This document shows, one piece after another, positions 38,684-52,739 of a stretch of DNA of 64,000 nucleotides. Each line of letters begins with the position of its first letter. Within the stretch, counting starts at the first letter, position 1. The stretch lies in NCBI GenBank assembly GCA_946800325.1, contig OX326958.1, positions 73,157,264-73,221,263 of the forward strand, in the 5' to 3' direction. The position numbers and the translations under genes were made by a program. The DNA is from Luzula sylvatica. Its lineage: Eukaryota > Streptophyta > Magnoliopsida > Poales > Juncaceae. The notes beneath the pieces are model-generated. The model searched no databases and was not told the origin of the DNA. It saw only the letters and a program-made list of their open reading frames with translations.

Positions 38684-41600
38684 GAGGACTAACACACACA
38701 AATTTCATTTTTTCAAAAATTTCTAAAAAATTCAAAAACAGAAGTCTAACACCTTCAAAAAAATTAAATAATGATATTTTTAAAAAAATTTTAAAATTGA
38801 AGTATGACACAAGCAAAATACTCAATTTTCATTCCGCAATTAAAATACTCCGTAAATGAAGACTAACAAACACAAATTTCATTTTTTCAAAAATTTCTTA
38901 AAAATGCAAAAACTGTTGTTTAACACCTTCAAAAAATTCAAATAAGATATTTTTTAAGAAATGTTAAAATCGAAGTATAACACAAGCAAAATACTCAATT
39001 TTCATGTCGTACGGAAAATACACCTTAATTGAAAACTAACACACACTAACTTCAATTTTAACAAAAAAATTTTAAAAATGAAAAAACTGAAGTTCGACAC
39101 CCTAAAAAATTTCAATGAAGATATTTTTTTTAAATGTTAAAATCGAAGTTTAACACAAGCAAAATACTCAATTTTCATGTCGTACTTAAAATACTCCGTA
39201 ATTGAAGACTAACAAACACAAATTTCAATTTTTTCTAAAATTTCATTAAAATCCAAAAACAGAAGTCAAACACCTTCAAAAAATTCAATTATGATATTTT
39301 TTAAAAATATGTTAAAACTGAAGAGTAGCACAAGAAAAATACACAATTTTCATGTCGTACTCTAAATACTCAGTAATTGAAGACTAACACACACAAATTT
39401 CAATTTTTTTTCAAAAATGTCTTAAAAATGCAAAAACTGAAGTCTAACACCTTCAAAAAATTAAATTGAGATATTATTAAAAAAAATTTAAATTTGGAGT
39501 ATAACACAAGCTAAATAATAAATTTTCATGTCGTACTCAAAATACTCCATGATTGAGGACTAACACACACAAATTTCATTTTTTCAAAAATTTCTAAAAA
39601 ATGCAAAAAACAGAAGTCTAACACCTTCAAAAAATTAAATAATGATATTTTTTAAAATTTTTTAAAATTGAAGTATGACACAAGCAAAATACTCAATTTT
39701 CATTCCGCACTTAAAATACTCCGTAAATGAAGACTAACAAACACAAATTTCATTTTTTCAAAAATTTCTTAAAAATGCAAAAACTGTTGTTTAACACCTT
39801 CAAAAAATTCAAATAAGATATTTTTTAAGAAATGTTAAAATCGAAGTATAACACAAGCAAAATACTCAATTTTCATGTCGTACGGAAAATACACCGTAAT
39901 TGAAAACAAGCACACACTAACTTCAATTTTAACAAAAAAATTTTAGAAATGAAAAAACTGAAGTTCGACACCCTAAAAAATTTCAATGAAGATATTTTTT
40001 TTAAATGTTAAAATCGAAGTTTAACACAAGCAATATACTCAATTTTCATGTCGTACTTAAAATACTCCGTAATTGAAGACTAACAAAAACAAATTTCAAT
40101 TTTTTCTAAAATTTCATTAAAATCCAAAAACAGAAGTCAAACACCTTCAAAAAATTCAATTATGATATTTTTTTAAAATATGTTAAAATTGAAGAGTAGC
40201 ACAAGAAAAATACTCAATTTTCATGTCGTACTCTAAATACTCAGTAATTGAAGACTAACACACACAAATTTCAATTTTTTTCAAAAATGTCTTAAAAATG
40301 CAAAAACTGAAGTCTAACACCTTCAAAAAATAAAATTGAGATATTATTAAAAAAAATTTAAATTTGGAGTATAACACAAGCTAAATAATCAATTTTGATG
40401 TCGTACTCAAAATACTCCGTAATTGAGGACTAACACACACAAATTTCAATTTTAAAAAAAATGTCTTAAAAATTCAAAAACTGAAGTCTAACACCTTCAA
40501 AAAATTAAATTATGATATTTTTTTAAAAATGTGAAAATTGAAGTATGACACAAGCAAAATACTCAATTTTCATGTCGTACTCAAAATATTACGTAAATGA
40601 AGACTAACACACACAAATTTTATTTTTTCAAAACATTTTTAAAAATGCAAAAACAGAAGTCTAACACCTTCAAAAAATTAAATTATGAAATTTTTTTAAA
40701 ACGTTAAAATTGAAGTATGACACAAGAAAAATACTCAATTTTGATGTCTTACTCAAAATACTCCTTAAATGAAGACTAACACAAACAAATTTCATTTTTT
40801 TTAAAATTTCTTAAAAATGCAAAAACTGATGTTTAACACCTTCAAAAAATTAAAATAGGATATTTTTTAAGAAATGTTAAAATTGAAGTATAACACAAGC
40901 AAAATACTCAATTTTCTTGTCGTACTGAAAATACTCCGTAATTGAAAACTAACACACACTAAATTCAATTTTAAAAAGAATTTCTTAAAAATGCAAAAAA
41001 CTGAAGTTTAACACCTTCAAAATTTTCAATGAAGATATTTTTTTTTAAAAATTTTAAAATTTAAGTGTAACACAAGGAAAATACTCAATTTTCATGTCGT
41101 ACTCAAAATACTACGTAATTGAAGACTAACAAACACAAATTTCATTTTTTTTCAAAAATTTCTTAAAAATGCAAAAACCGAAGTCAAACACCTTCATAAA
41201 ATTTAATTATGATATTTTTTAAAAATATGTTCAAATTGAAGAGTAGCACAAGAAAAATACTCAATTTTCATGTCGTACTCAAAATACTCAGTAATTGATG
41301 ACTAACACACACAAATTTCAATTCTTTTCAAAAATGTCTTAAAAATGCAAAGACTGAAGTCTAACACCTTCAAAAAATTAAATAAAGATATTATAAAAAT
41401 AATGTTAAATTTGGAGTATAACACAAGCAAAATACTCAATTTTCATGTCGTACTCAAAATACTCCATGATTGAGGACTAACACACACAAATTTCATTTTT
41501 TCAAAAATTTCTAAAAAATGCAAAAACAGAAGTCTAACACCTTCAAAAAATTAAATAATGATATTTTTTAAAAAATTTTAAAATTGAAGTATGACACAAG

Positions 41601-43211
41601 CAAAATACTCAATTTTCATTCCGCACTTAAAATACTCCGTAAATGAAGACTAACAAACACAAATTTCATTTTTTCAAAAATTTCTTAAAAATGCAAAAAC
41701 TGTTGTTTAACACCTTCAAAAAATTCAAATAAGATATTTTTTAAGAAAGGTTAAAATCGAAGTATAACACAAGCAAAGTACTCAATTTTCATGTCGTACG
41801 GAAAATACTCCGTAATTGAAAACTAACACACACTAACTTCAATTTTAACAAAAAAATTTTAAAAATGAAAAAACTGAAGTTCGACCCCCTAAAAAATTTC
41901 AATGAAGATATTTTTTTAAAATGTTAAAATTGAAGTGTAACACAAGCAAAATACTCAATTTTCATGTCGTACTTAAAATACTGCGTAATTGAAGACTAAC
42001 AAACACAAATTTCAATTTTTTCTAAAATTTCATTAAAATCCAAAAACAGAAGTCAAACACCTTCAAAAATTCAATTATGATATTTTTTAAAAATGTGTTA
42101 AAATTGAAGAGTAGCACAAGAAAAATACTCAATTTTCATGTCGTACTCTAAATACTCAGTAATTGAAGACTAACACACACAAATTTCAATTTTTTTCAAA
42201 AATGTCTTAAAAATGCTAAAACTGAAGTCTAACACCTTCAAAAAATTAAATTAAGATATTATTAAAAAAAATTTAAATTTGGAGTATAACACAAGCTAAA
42301 TAATCAATTTTCATGTCGTACTCAAAATACTCCGTAATTGAGGACTAACACACACAAATTTCAATTTTTTTCAAAAATGTCGTAAAATGCAAAAACTGAA
42401 GTCTAACACCTTCAAAAAATTAAATTATGATATATTTTTAAAAACGTTAAAATTGAAGTATGACACAAACAAAACACTCAATTTTCATGTCGTACTCAAA
42501 ATACTCCGTAAATGAAGACTAACACACACAAATTTCATTTTTTCAAAAATTTCTTAAAAATGCAAAAACTGTTGTTTAACACCTTCAAAAAAATTCAAAT
42601 AAGGTATATTTAAGAAATGTTAAAATTGAAGTATAACACAAGAAAAATACTCAATTTTCATGTGGTACTGAAAATACTCCGTAATTGAAAACTAACACAC
42701 ACTAAATTCAATTTTAACAAAAATTTCTTAAAAATGCAAAAACTGAAGTTTAACACCTTAAAAAATTTCAACGAAGACATTTTTTTTTATAATATTAAAA
42801 TTTAAGTGTAACACAAGCAAAATACTCAATTTTCATATCGTACTCAAAATACTCCGTAATTGAAGTCTAACAAACACAAACTTCAATTTTTTCAAAGATT
42901 TCTTAAAAATGCAAAAACAGAAGTCAAACACCTTCAAAAAATTCAATTATGATATTTTTTAAAAATATGTTAAAATTGAAGAGTAGAAGAAGAAAAATAC
43001 TCAATTTTCATGTCGTACTCAAAATACTCCGTAATTGAAGACTAACACACACAAATTTCAATTTTTTTCAAAAATGTCTTAAAAATGCAAAAACTGAAGT
43101 CTAACACCTTCAAAAAATTAAATTAAGATATTATTAAAAAAATTTTTAATTTGGAGTATAACTCAAGCTAAATAATCAATTTTCATGTCGTACTCAAAAT
43201 ACTCCATGATT
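38684..43211 (+). repeat. 26-monomer HOR, copy 2 (4,528 bp)
   Basis: This is a near-perfect tandem copy of 34,156-38,683. Reading both, I noticed only about three substitutions: ACATC versus ACACC near 34,397/38,925, AAACAAAC versus AAACAAGC near 35,377/39,905, and one base in an A/T tract near 38,613/43,141. All marker positions keep a 4,528-bp offset (34,148 to 38,676; 35,019 to 39,547; 36,936 to 41,464). It is either a very recent duplication or a collapsed/expanded assembly region. Confidence 0.88.
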
Positions 43212-46200
43212 GAGGACTAACACACACAAATTTCATTTTTTCAAAAATTTCTAAAAAATGCAAAAACAGAAGTCTAACACCTTCAAAAAATTAAATAATG
43301 ATATTTTTTAAAAAATTTTAAAATTGAAGTATGACACAAGCAAAATACTCAATTTTCATTCCGCACTTAAAATACTCCGTAAATGAAGACTAACAAACAC
43401 AAATTTCATTTTTTCAAAAATTTCTTAAAAATGCAAAAACTATTGTTTAACACATTCAAAAAATTCAAATAAGATATTTTTTAAGAAATGTTAAAATCGA
43501 AGTATAACACAAGCAAAATACTCAATTTTCATGTCGTACGGAAAATACACCGTAATTGAAAACTAACACACACTAACTACAATTTTAACAAAAAAATTTT
43601 AAAAATGAAAAAACTGAAGTTCGACACCCTAAAAAATTTCAATGAAGATATTTTTTTTAAATGTTAAAATCGAAGTTTAACACAAGCAAAATACTCAATT
43701 TTCATGTCGTACTTAAAATACTCCGTAATTGAAGACTAACAAACACAAATTTCAATTTTTTCTAAAATTTCATTAAAATCCAAAAACAGAAGTCAAACAC
43801 CTTCAAAAAATTCAATTATGATATTTTTTAAAAATATGTTAAAATTGAAGAGTAGCACAAGAAAAATACTCAATTTTCATGTCGTACTCTAAATACTCAG
43901 TAATTGAAGACTAACACACACAAATTTCAATTTTTTTCAAAAATGTCTTAAAAAATGCAAAAACTGAAGTCTAACACCTTCAAAAAATTAAATTGAGATA
44001 TTATTAAAAAAAATTTAAATTTGGAGTATAACACAAGCTAAATAATAAATTTTCATGTCGTACTCAAAATACTCCATGATTGAGGACTAACACACACAAA
44101 TTTCATTTTTTCAAAAATTTCTAAAAAATGCAAAAACAGAAGTCTAACACCTTCAAAAAATTAAATAATGATATTTTTAAAAAAATTTTAAAATTGAAGT
44201 ATGACACAAGCAAAATACTCAATTTTCATTCCGCACTTAAAATACTCCGTAAATGAAGACTAACAAACACAAATTTCATTTTTTCAAAAATTTCTTAAAA
44301 ATGCAAAAACTGTTGTTTAACAACTTCAAAAAATTCAAATAAGATATTTTTTAAGAAATGTTAAAATCGAAGTATAACACAAGCAAAATACTCAATTTTC
44401 ATGTCGTACGGAAAATACACCGTAATTGAAAACTAACACACACTAACTTCAATTTTAACAAAAAAATTTTAAAAATGAAAAAACTGAAGTTCGACACCCT
44501 AAAAAATTTCAATGAAGATATTTTTTTTAAATGTTAAAATCGAAGTTTAACACAAGCAAAATACTCAATTTTCATGTCGTACTTAAAATACTCCGTAATT
44601 GAAGACTAACAAACACAAATTTCAATTTTTTCTAAAATTTCATTAAAATCCAAAAACAGAAGTCAAACACCTTCAAAAAATTCAATTATGATATTTTTTA
44701 AAAATATGTTAAAATTGAAGAGTAGCACAAGAAAAATACTCAATTTTCATGTCGTACTCTAAATACTCAGTAATTGAAGACTAACACACACAAATTTCAA
44801 TTTTTTTCAAAAATGTCTTAAAAATGCAAAAACTGAAGTCTAACACCTTCAAAAAATTAAATTGAGATATTATTAAAAAAAATTTAAATTTGGAGTATAA
44901 CACAAGCTAAATAATCAATTTTGATGTCGTACTCAAAATACTCCGTAATTGAGGACTAACACACACAAATTTCATTTTTTCAAAAATTTCTAAAAAATGC
45001 AAAAACAGAAGTCTAACACCTTCAAAAAATTAAATTATAATATTTTTTTAAAAATGTGAAAATTGAAGTATGACACAAGCAAAATACTCAATTTTCATGT
45101 CGTACTCAAAATATTACGTAAATGAAGACTAACACACACAAATTTTATTTTTTCAGAAAATTCTTAAAAATGCAAAAACAGAAGTCTAACACCTTCAAAA
45201 AATTAAATTATGAAATTTTTTTAAAACGTTCAAATTGAAGTATGACACAAGCAAAATACTCAATTTTGATGTCTTACTCAAAATACTCCGTAAATGAAGA
45301 CTAACACAAACAAATTTAATTTTTTTTAAATTTTCTTAAAAATGCAAAAACTGTTGTTTAACACCTTCAAAAAATTAAAATAGGATATTTTTTAAGAAAT
45401 GTTAAAATTGAAGTATAACACAAGCAAAATACTCAATTTTCTTGTCGTACTGAAAATACTCCGTAATTGAAAACTAACACACACTAAATTCAATTTTAAC
45501 AAGAATTTCTTAAAAATGCAAAAAACTGAAGTTTAACACCTTCAAAATTTTCAATGAAGATATTTTTTTTTTAAAATTTTAAAATTTAAGTGTAACACAA
45601 GGAAAATACTCAATTTTCATGTCGTACTCAAAATACTACGTAATTGAAGACTAACAAACACAAATTTCATTTTTTTTCAAAAATTTCTTAAAAATGCAAA
45701 AACCGAAGTCAAACACCTTCATAAAATTTAATTATGATATTTTTTAAAAATATGTTCAATTTGAAGAGTAGCACAAGAAAAATACTCAATTTTCATGTCG
45801 TACTCAAAATACTCAGCAATTGAAGACTAACACACACAAATTTCAATTCTTTTCAAAAATGTCTTAAAAATGCAAAGACTGAAGTCTAACTCCTTCAAAA
45901 AATTAAATAAAGATATTATAAAAATAATGTTAAATTTGGAGTATAACACAAGCAAAATACTCAATTTTCATGTCGTACTCAAAATACTCCATGATTGAGG
46001 ACTAACACACACAAATTTCATTTTTTCAAAAATTTCTAAAAAATGCAAAAACAGAAGTCTAACACCTACAAAAAATTAAATAATGATATTTTTTAAAATT
46101 TTTTAAAATTGAAGTATGACACAAGCAAAATACTCAATTTTCATTCCGCACTTAAAATACTCCGTAAATGAAGACTAACAAACACAAATTTCATTTTTTC

Positions 46201-47740
46201 AAAAATTTCTTAAAAATGCAAAAACTGTTGTTTAACACCTTCAAAAAATTCAAATAAGATATTTTTTAAGAAATGTTAAAATCGAAGTATAACACAAGGA
46301 AAGTACTCAATTTTCATGTCGTACGGAAAATACTCCGTAATTGAAAACTAACACACACTAACTTCAATTTTAACAAAAAAATTTTAAAAATGAAAAAACT
46401 GAAGTTCGACACCCTAAAAAATTTCAATGAAGATATTTTTTTTAAATGTTAAAATTGAAGTGTAACACATGCAAAATACTCAATTTTCATGTCGTACTTA
46501 AAATAATGCGTAATTGAAGACTAACAAACACAAATTTCAATTTTTTCTAAAATTTCATTAAAATCCAAAAACAGAAGTCAAACACCTTCAAAAAATTCAA
46601 TTATGATATTTTTTAAAAATGTGTTAAAATTGAAGAGTAGCACAAGAAAAATACTCAATTTTCATGTCGTACTCTAAATACTCAGTAATTGAAGACTAAC
46701 ACACACAAATTTCAATTTTTTTCAAAAATGTCTTAAAAATGCTAAAACTGAAGTCTAACACCTTCAAAAAATTAAATTAAGATATTATTAAAAAAAATTT
46801 AAATTTGGAGTATAACACAAGCTAAATAATCAATTTTCATGTCGTACTCAAAATACTCCGTAATTGAGGACTAACACACACAAATTTCAATTTTTTTCAA
46901 AAATGTCGTAAAATGCAAAAACTGAAGTCTAACACCTTCAAAAAATTAAATTATGATATATTTTAAAAAACGTTAAAATTGAAGTATGACACAAACAAAA
47001 TACTCAATTTTCATGTCGTACTCAAAATACTCCGTAAATGAAGACTAACACACACAAATTTCATTTTTTCAAAAATTTCTTAAAAATGCAAAAACTGTTG
47101 TTTAACACCTTCAAAAAAAATTCAAATAAGATATATTTAAGAAATGTTAAAATTGAAGTATAACAAAAGCAAAATACTCAATTTTCATGTTGTACTGAAA
47201 ATACTCCGTAATTGAAAACTAACACACACTAAATTCAATTTTAACAAAAATTTCTTAAAAATGAAAAAACTGAAGTTTAACACCTTCAAAAATTTCAACG
47301 AAGATATATATTTTTTTAAAATGTTAAAATTTAAGTGTAACACAAGCAAAATACTCAATTTTCATGTCGTACTCAAAATACTCCGTAATTGAAGACTAAC
47401 AAACACAAATTTCAATTTTTTGAAAAATTTCTTAAAAATGCAAAAATAGAAGTCAAACACCTTCAAAAAATTCAATTATGATATTTTCTAAAAATATGTT
47501 AAAATTGATGAGTAGCACAATAAAAATACTCAAATTTCATGTCATACTAAAAATACTCAGTAATTGAAGACTAACACACGCAAATTTCAATTTTTTTCAA
47601 AAATGTCTTCAAAATGCAAAAACTGAAGTCTAACACCTTCAAAAAATTAAATTAAGATATTATAAAAAATATGTTAAATTTGTAGTATAACACAAGCAAA
47701 ATACTCAATTTCCATGTCGTACTCAAAATACTCCGTAATT
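43212..47740 (+). repeat. 26-monomer HOR, copy 3, diverged (~4,529 bp)
   Basis: The class order matches copies 1 and 2 and the CTCCATGATTGAGG markers fall at the corresponding positions (43,204, 44,074, 45,989), but this copy has many differences: an F monomer with TTATAATATT at about 45,030, AAAATAATGCG for AAAATACTGCG near 46,500, and a last E monomer with TTATAAAAAATATG. It ends where the next monomer lacks CCATG. It shows that the 26-mer existed before copies 1 and 2 became near identical. Confidence 0.75.
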
Positions 47741-49948
47741 GAAGACTAACACACACAAATATCAATTTTTTCAAAAATGTCTTAAAAATGCAAAAACTGT
47801 TGTTTAACACCTTCAAAAAATTCAAATAAGATATTTTTTAAGAAATGTTAGAATTGAAGTATAACACAAGCAAAATACTCAACTTTCATGTCGTACTGAA
47901 AATACTCCGTAATTGAAAACTAACACACACTAAATTCAATTTTAACAAAAATTTCTTAAAAATGCAAAAACTGAAGTTTAACACCTTCAAAAATTTCAAC
48001 GAATTTATTTTTTTTAAAAAAAGTTAAAATTTAAGTGTAACGCAAGCAAAATACTAAATTTTAATGTCCTACTCAAAATACTCCGTAATTGAAGACCAAC
48101 AAACACAAATTTCAATTTTTTCAAAAATTTCATAAAAATGCAAAAACAGAAGTCAAACACCTTCAAATTTCAATTTTCATGTAATACTAAAAATATTCCG
48201 TATTTGAAGACTAACACACACAAATTTCAATTATTTCAAAAATGTCTTAAAAATGAAAAAATTGAAGTCTAACACCTTAAAAAAATTAAATTTTGATATT
48301 TTTTTAAAAACGATAAAATTGGAGTATGACACAAGCAAAATACTCAATTTTCATGTCGTACTCAAAATACTACGTAAATGAAGACTAGCACAGACAAATT
48401 TCATTTATTCAAAAGTTTCTTAAAAATGCAAAAACAGAAGTCTAACACCTTAAAAAAATTAAATTATGATATTTTTTTAAAAACGTTAAAATTGAAGTAT
48501 GACACAAGCAAAATACTCAATTTTAATGTCGTACTCAAAATACTCCGTAAATGAAGACTGACACACACAAATTTAATTATTTCAAAAATTTCTTAAAAAT
48601 GCAAAAACTGTTGTTTAACACCTTCAAAAAATTCATATAAGATATTTTTTAAGAAATGTTAAAATTGAAGTATAACACAAGCAAAATACTCAATTTTCAC
48701 GTCGTACTGAAAATACTCCGTAATTGAAAACTAACACCCACTAAATTCAATTTTAACAAAAATTTCTAAAAAATGAAAAAACTGAAGTTTAACACCTTCA
48801 AAAATTTCAACGAAGATATATTTTTTTTTAAAATGTTAAAATTTAAGTGTAACACAAGCAAAATACTCAATTTTCATGTCGTACTCAAAATACTCCGTAA
48901 TTGAAGACTAACAAACACAAATTTCAATTTTTCCAAAAATTTCTTAAAAATGCAAAAACAGTAGTCAAACACCTTCAAAAAATTCAATTATGATATTTTT
49001 TAAAAATATGTTAAAATTGAAGAGTAGCACAAGAAAAATACTCAAATTTCATGTCATACTAAAAATACTCAGTAATTGAAGGCTAACACACACAAATTTC
49101 AATTTTTTTCAAAAATGTCTTCAAAATGTAAAAACTGAAGTCTAACACCTTCAAAAAATTAAATTAAGATATTATAAAAAATATGTTAAATTTGGAGTAT
49201 AACACAAGCAAAATACTCAATTTTCATGTCGTACTCAAAATACTCCGTAATTGAAGACTAACACACACAAATATCAATTTTTTCAAAAATGTCTTAAAAA
49301 TGCAAAAACTGTTGTTTAACACCTTCAAAAAATTCAAATAAGATATTTTTTGAGAAATGTTAAAATTTAAGTATAACACAAGCAAAATACTCAATTTTCA
49401 TGTCGTACTGAAAATACTCCGTAATTGAAAACTAACACACACTAAATTCAATTTTAACAAAAATTTCTTAAAAATGCAAAAACTGAAATTTAACACCTTC
49501 AAAAATTTCAACGAAGATTTTTTTTTTTTAATGTCAAAATTTAAGTGTAACACAAGCAAAATACTCAATTTTCAAGTCGTACTCAAAATACTCCGTAATT
49601 GAAGGCTAACAAACACAAATTTCATTTTTTTCTAAAATTTCTTAAAAATGCAAAATCAGAAGTCAGACACCTTCAAAAAATTCAATTATGATATATTTAA
49701 AAAATATGTTAAAATTGAAGAGTAGCGCAGGAAAAATACTCAATTTTCATGTCGTACTCAAAATACTACGTAAATGAAGACTAGCACAGACAAATTTCAT
49801 TTATTCAAAAGTTTCTTAAAAATGCAAAAACAGAAGTCTAACACCTTCAAAAAATTAAATTATGATATTTTTTTAAAAATGTTAAAATTGAAGTATGACA
49901 CAAGCAATATACTCAATTTTAATGTCGTACTCAAAATACTCCGTAAAT
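47741..49948 (+). repeat. Irregular monomer stretch
   Basis: Roughly thirteen monomers in broken order. Two E-to-B joins (CAAATATCAATTTTTTC at 47,756 and 49,268) lie 1,512 bp apart, which equals nine monomers less about 60 bp, because one D monomer near 48,170 is truncated. Variants GACTAGCACAGAC and CAAAAGTTTC in A monomers first appear here and continue to the right. No gene-like feature is visible. Confidence 0.72.
48105..48200 (+). repeat. D monomer lacking one ~58-bp sub-unit
   Basis: GAAGTCAAACACCTTC is followed at once by AAATTTCAATTTTCATG and TAATACTAAAAATATTCCG. Aligned with the intact counterpart near 52,450-52,550, exactly about 60 bases are missing, spanning the end of the second sub-unit and the beginning of the third. 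The loss is the size of one internal sub-unit, so the remaining monomer is an in-register dimer instead of a trimer. Confidence 0.8.
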
Positions 49949-52560
49949 GAAGACTGACACACACAAATTTAACTTTTTCAAAAATTTCTTAAAAATGCAA
50001 AAACTGTTGTTTAACACCTTCAAAAAATTCAAATAAGATATTTTTTAAGAAATGTTAAAATTGAAGTATAACACAAGCAAAATACTCAATTTTCACGTCG
50101 TACTGAAAATACTCCGTAATTGAAAACTAACACCCACTAAATTCAATTTTAACAAAAATTTCTAAAAAATGAAAAAACTGAAGTTTAACACCTTCAAAAA
50201 TTTCAACGAAGATATTTTTTTTTTAAAAATGTTAAAATTTAAGTGTAACACAAGCAAAATACTCAATTTTCATGTCGTACTCAAAATACTCCGTAATTGA
50301 AGACTAACAAACACAAATTTCAATTTTTTCAAAAATTTCTTAAAAATGCAAAAACAGAAGTCAAACACCTTCAAAAAATTCAATTATGATATATTTAAAA
50401 AATATGTTAAAATTGAAGAGTAGCGCAGAAAAAATACTCAATTTTCATGTCGTACTCAAAATACTACGTAAATGAAGACTAGCACAGACAAATTTCAATT
50501 ATTCAAAAGTTTCTTAAAAATGCAAAAACAGAAGTCTAACACCTTCAAAAAATTAAATTATGATATTTTTTTAAAAACGTTAAAATTGAAGTAGGACACA
50601 AGCAAAATACTCAATTTTAATGTCGTACTCAAAATACTCCGTAAATGAAGACTGACACACACAAATTTAATTTTTTCAAAAATTTCTTAAAAATTCAAAA
50701 ACTGTTGTTTAACACCTTCAAAAAATTCAAATAAGATATTTTTTAAGAAATGTTAAAATTGAAGTATAACACAAGCAAAATACTCAATTTTCATGTCGTA
50801 CTGAAAATACTCCGTAATTGAAAACTAACACACACTAAATTCAATTTTAACAAAAATTTCTTAAAAATGCAAAAACTGAAATTTAACACCTTCAAAAATT
50901 ACAACGAAGATTTTTTTTTTTTTAATGTCAAAATTTAAGTGTAACACAAGCAAAATACTCAATTTTCATGTCGTACTCAAAATACTCCGTAATTGAAGGC
51001 TAACAAACACAAATTTCATTTTTTTCTAAAATTTCTTAAAAATGCAAAATCAGAAGTCAGACACCTTCAAAAAATTCAATTATGATATTTTTTAAAAATA
51101 TGTTAAAATTGAAAAGTAGCGCAAGAAAAATACTCAATTTTCATGTCGTGCTCAAAATACTACGTAAATGAAGACCAGCACAGACAAATTTCATTTATTC
51201 AAAACTTTCTTAAAAATGAAAAAACAGAAGTCTAACACCTTCAAAAAATTAAATTATGATATTTTTTTAAAAACGTTAAAATTGAAGTAGGACACAAGCA
51301 AAATACTCAATTTTAATGTCGTACTCAAAATACTCCGTAAATGAAGACTGACACACACAAATTTAATTTTTTCAAAAATTTCTTAAAAATTCAAAAACTG
51401 TTGTTTAACACCTTCAAAAAATTCAAATAAGATATTTTTTAAGAAATGTTAAAATTGAAGTATAACACAAGCAAAATACTCAATTTTCATGTCGTACTGA
51501 AAATACTCCGTAATTGAAAACTAACACACACTAAATTCAATTTTAACAAAAATTTCTTAAAAATGCAAAAACTGAAATTTAACACCTTCAAAATTTTCAA
51601 CGAAGATTTATTTTTTTTTTAATGTCAAAATTTAAGTGTAACACAAGCAAAATACTCAATTTTCATGTCGTACTCAAAATACTCCGTAATTGAAGGCTAA
51701 CAAACACAAATTTCATTTTTTTCTAAAATTTCTTAAAAATGCAAAATCAGAAGTCAGACACCTTCAAAAAATTCAATTATGATATTTTTTAAAAATATGT
51801 TAAAATTGAAAAGTAGCGCAAGAAAAATACTCAATTTTCATGTCGTACTCAAAATACTACGTAAATGAAGACTAGCACAGACAAATTTCATTTATTCAAA
51901 ACTTTCTTAAAAATGCAAAAACAGAAGTCTAACACCTTCAAAAAATTAAATTATGATATTTTTTAAAAAAAACGTTAAAATTGAAGTAGGAAACAAGCAA
52001 AATACTCAATTTTAATGTCGTACTCAAAATACTCCGTAAATGAAGACTGACACACACTAATTTAATTTTTTCAAAAATTTCTTAAAAATTCAAAAACTGT
52101 TGTTTAACACATCCAAAAAATTCAAATAAGATATTTTTTAAGAAATGTTAAAATTGAAGTATAACACAAGCAAAATACTCAATTTTCATGTCGTACTGAA
52201 AATACTCCGTTATTGAAAACTAACACACACTAAATTCAATTTTATCAAAAATTTCTTAAAAATGCAAAAACTGAAATTTAACACCTTCAAAAATTTCAAC
52301 GAAGATATTTTTTTTTAAAAATGTTAAATTTTAAGTGTAACGCAATCAAAATACTCAATTTTAATGTCGTACTCAAAATACTCCGTAATTGAAGACTAAC
52401 AAACACAAATTTCAATTTTTTCAAAAATTTCTTAAAAATGCAAAAACAGAAGTCAAACACCTTCAAAAAATTCAATTATTATATATTTTAAAAATATGTT
52501 AAAATTGAAGAGTAGCACAAGAAAAATACTAAATTTTCATGTCATACTAAAAATATTCCG
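49776..52560 (+). repeat. Tetramer HOR A-B-C-D, four turns (~697 bp each)
   Basis: A monomers starting with GAAGACTAGCACAGAC (or GAAGACCAGC) occur at 49,776, 50,474, 51,170 and 51,867, spaced 698, 696 and 697 bp. Each is followed by B (CTGTTGTTTAAC), C (CTGAAATTTAACACC) and D (ATCAGAAGTCAGAC with AGTAGCGCAAG; some copies ACAGAAGTCAAAC). E and F are absent. The last turn is followed by a diverged F/A monomer with ATTGAAGTCT and TTTTGATAT. Confidence 0.85.
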
Positions 52561-52739
52561 TAATTGAAGACTAACACACACAAATTTCAATTTTTTCAAA
52601 AATGTATTAAAAATGCAAAAATTGAAGTCTAACACCTTCAAAAAATTAAATTTTGATATTTTTTTAAAAACGTTAAAATTGAAGTATGACACAAGCAAAA
52701 TACTCAATTTTAATGTCGTACTCAAAATACTCCGTAAAT
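49949..52739 (+). repeat. 16-monomer HOR, copy 1 (2,791 bp)
   Basis: The unit comprises three complete tetramer turns plus the F/A-type monomer and flanking B-C-D. Markers such as CACGTCGTACTG (50,094), GACCAGCACAG (51,173), CCGTTATTG (52,207) and GTCATACTAAAAATATTCC (52,541) recur exactly 2,791 bp later. Confidence 0.83.

Noticed and set aside
34156..43211. Transposon with long terminal repeats, suggested by the 4.5-kb direct repeat
   Set aside because: The repeated units are themselves made of 26 satellite monomers and abut directly; there is no internal coding region, target-site duplication or polypurine tract.
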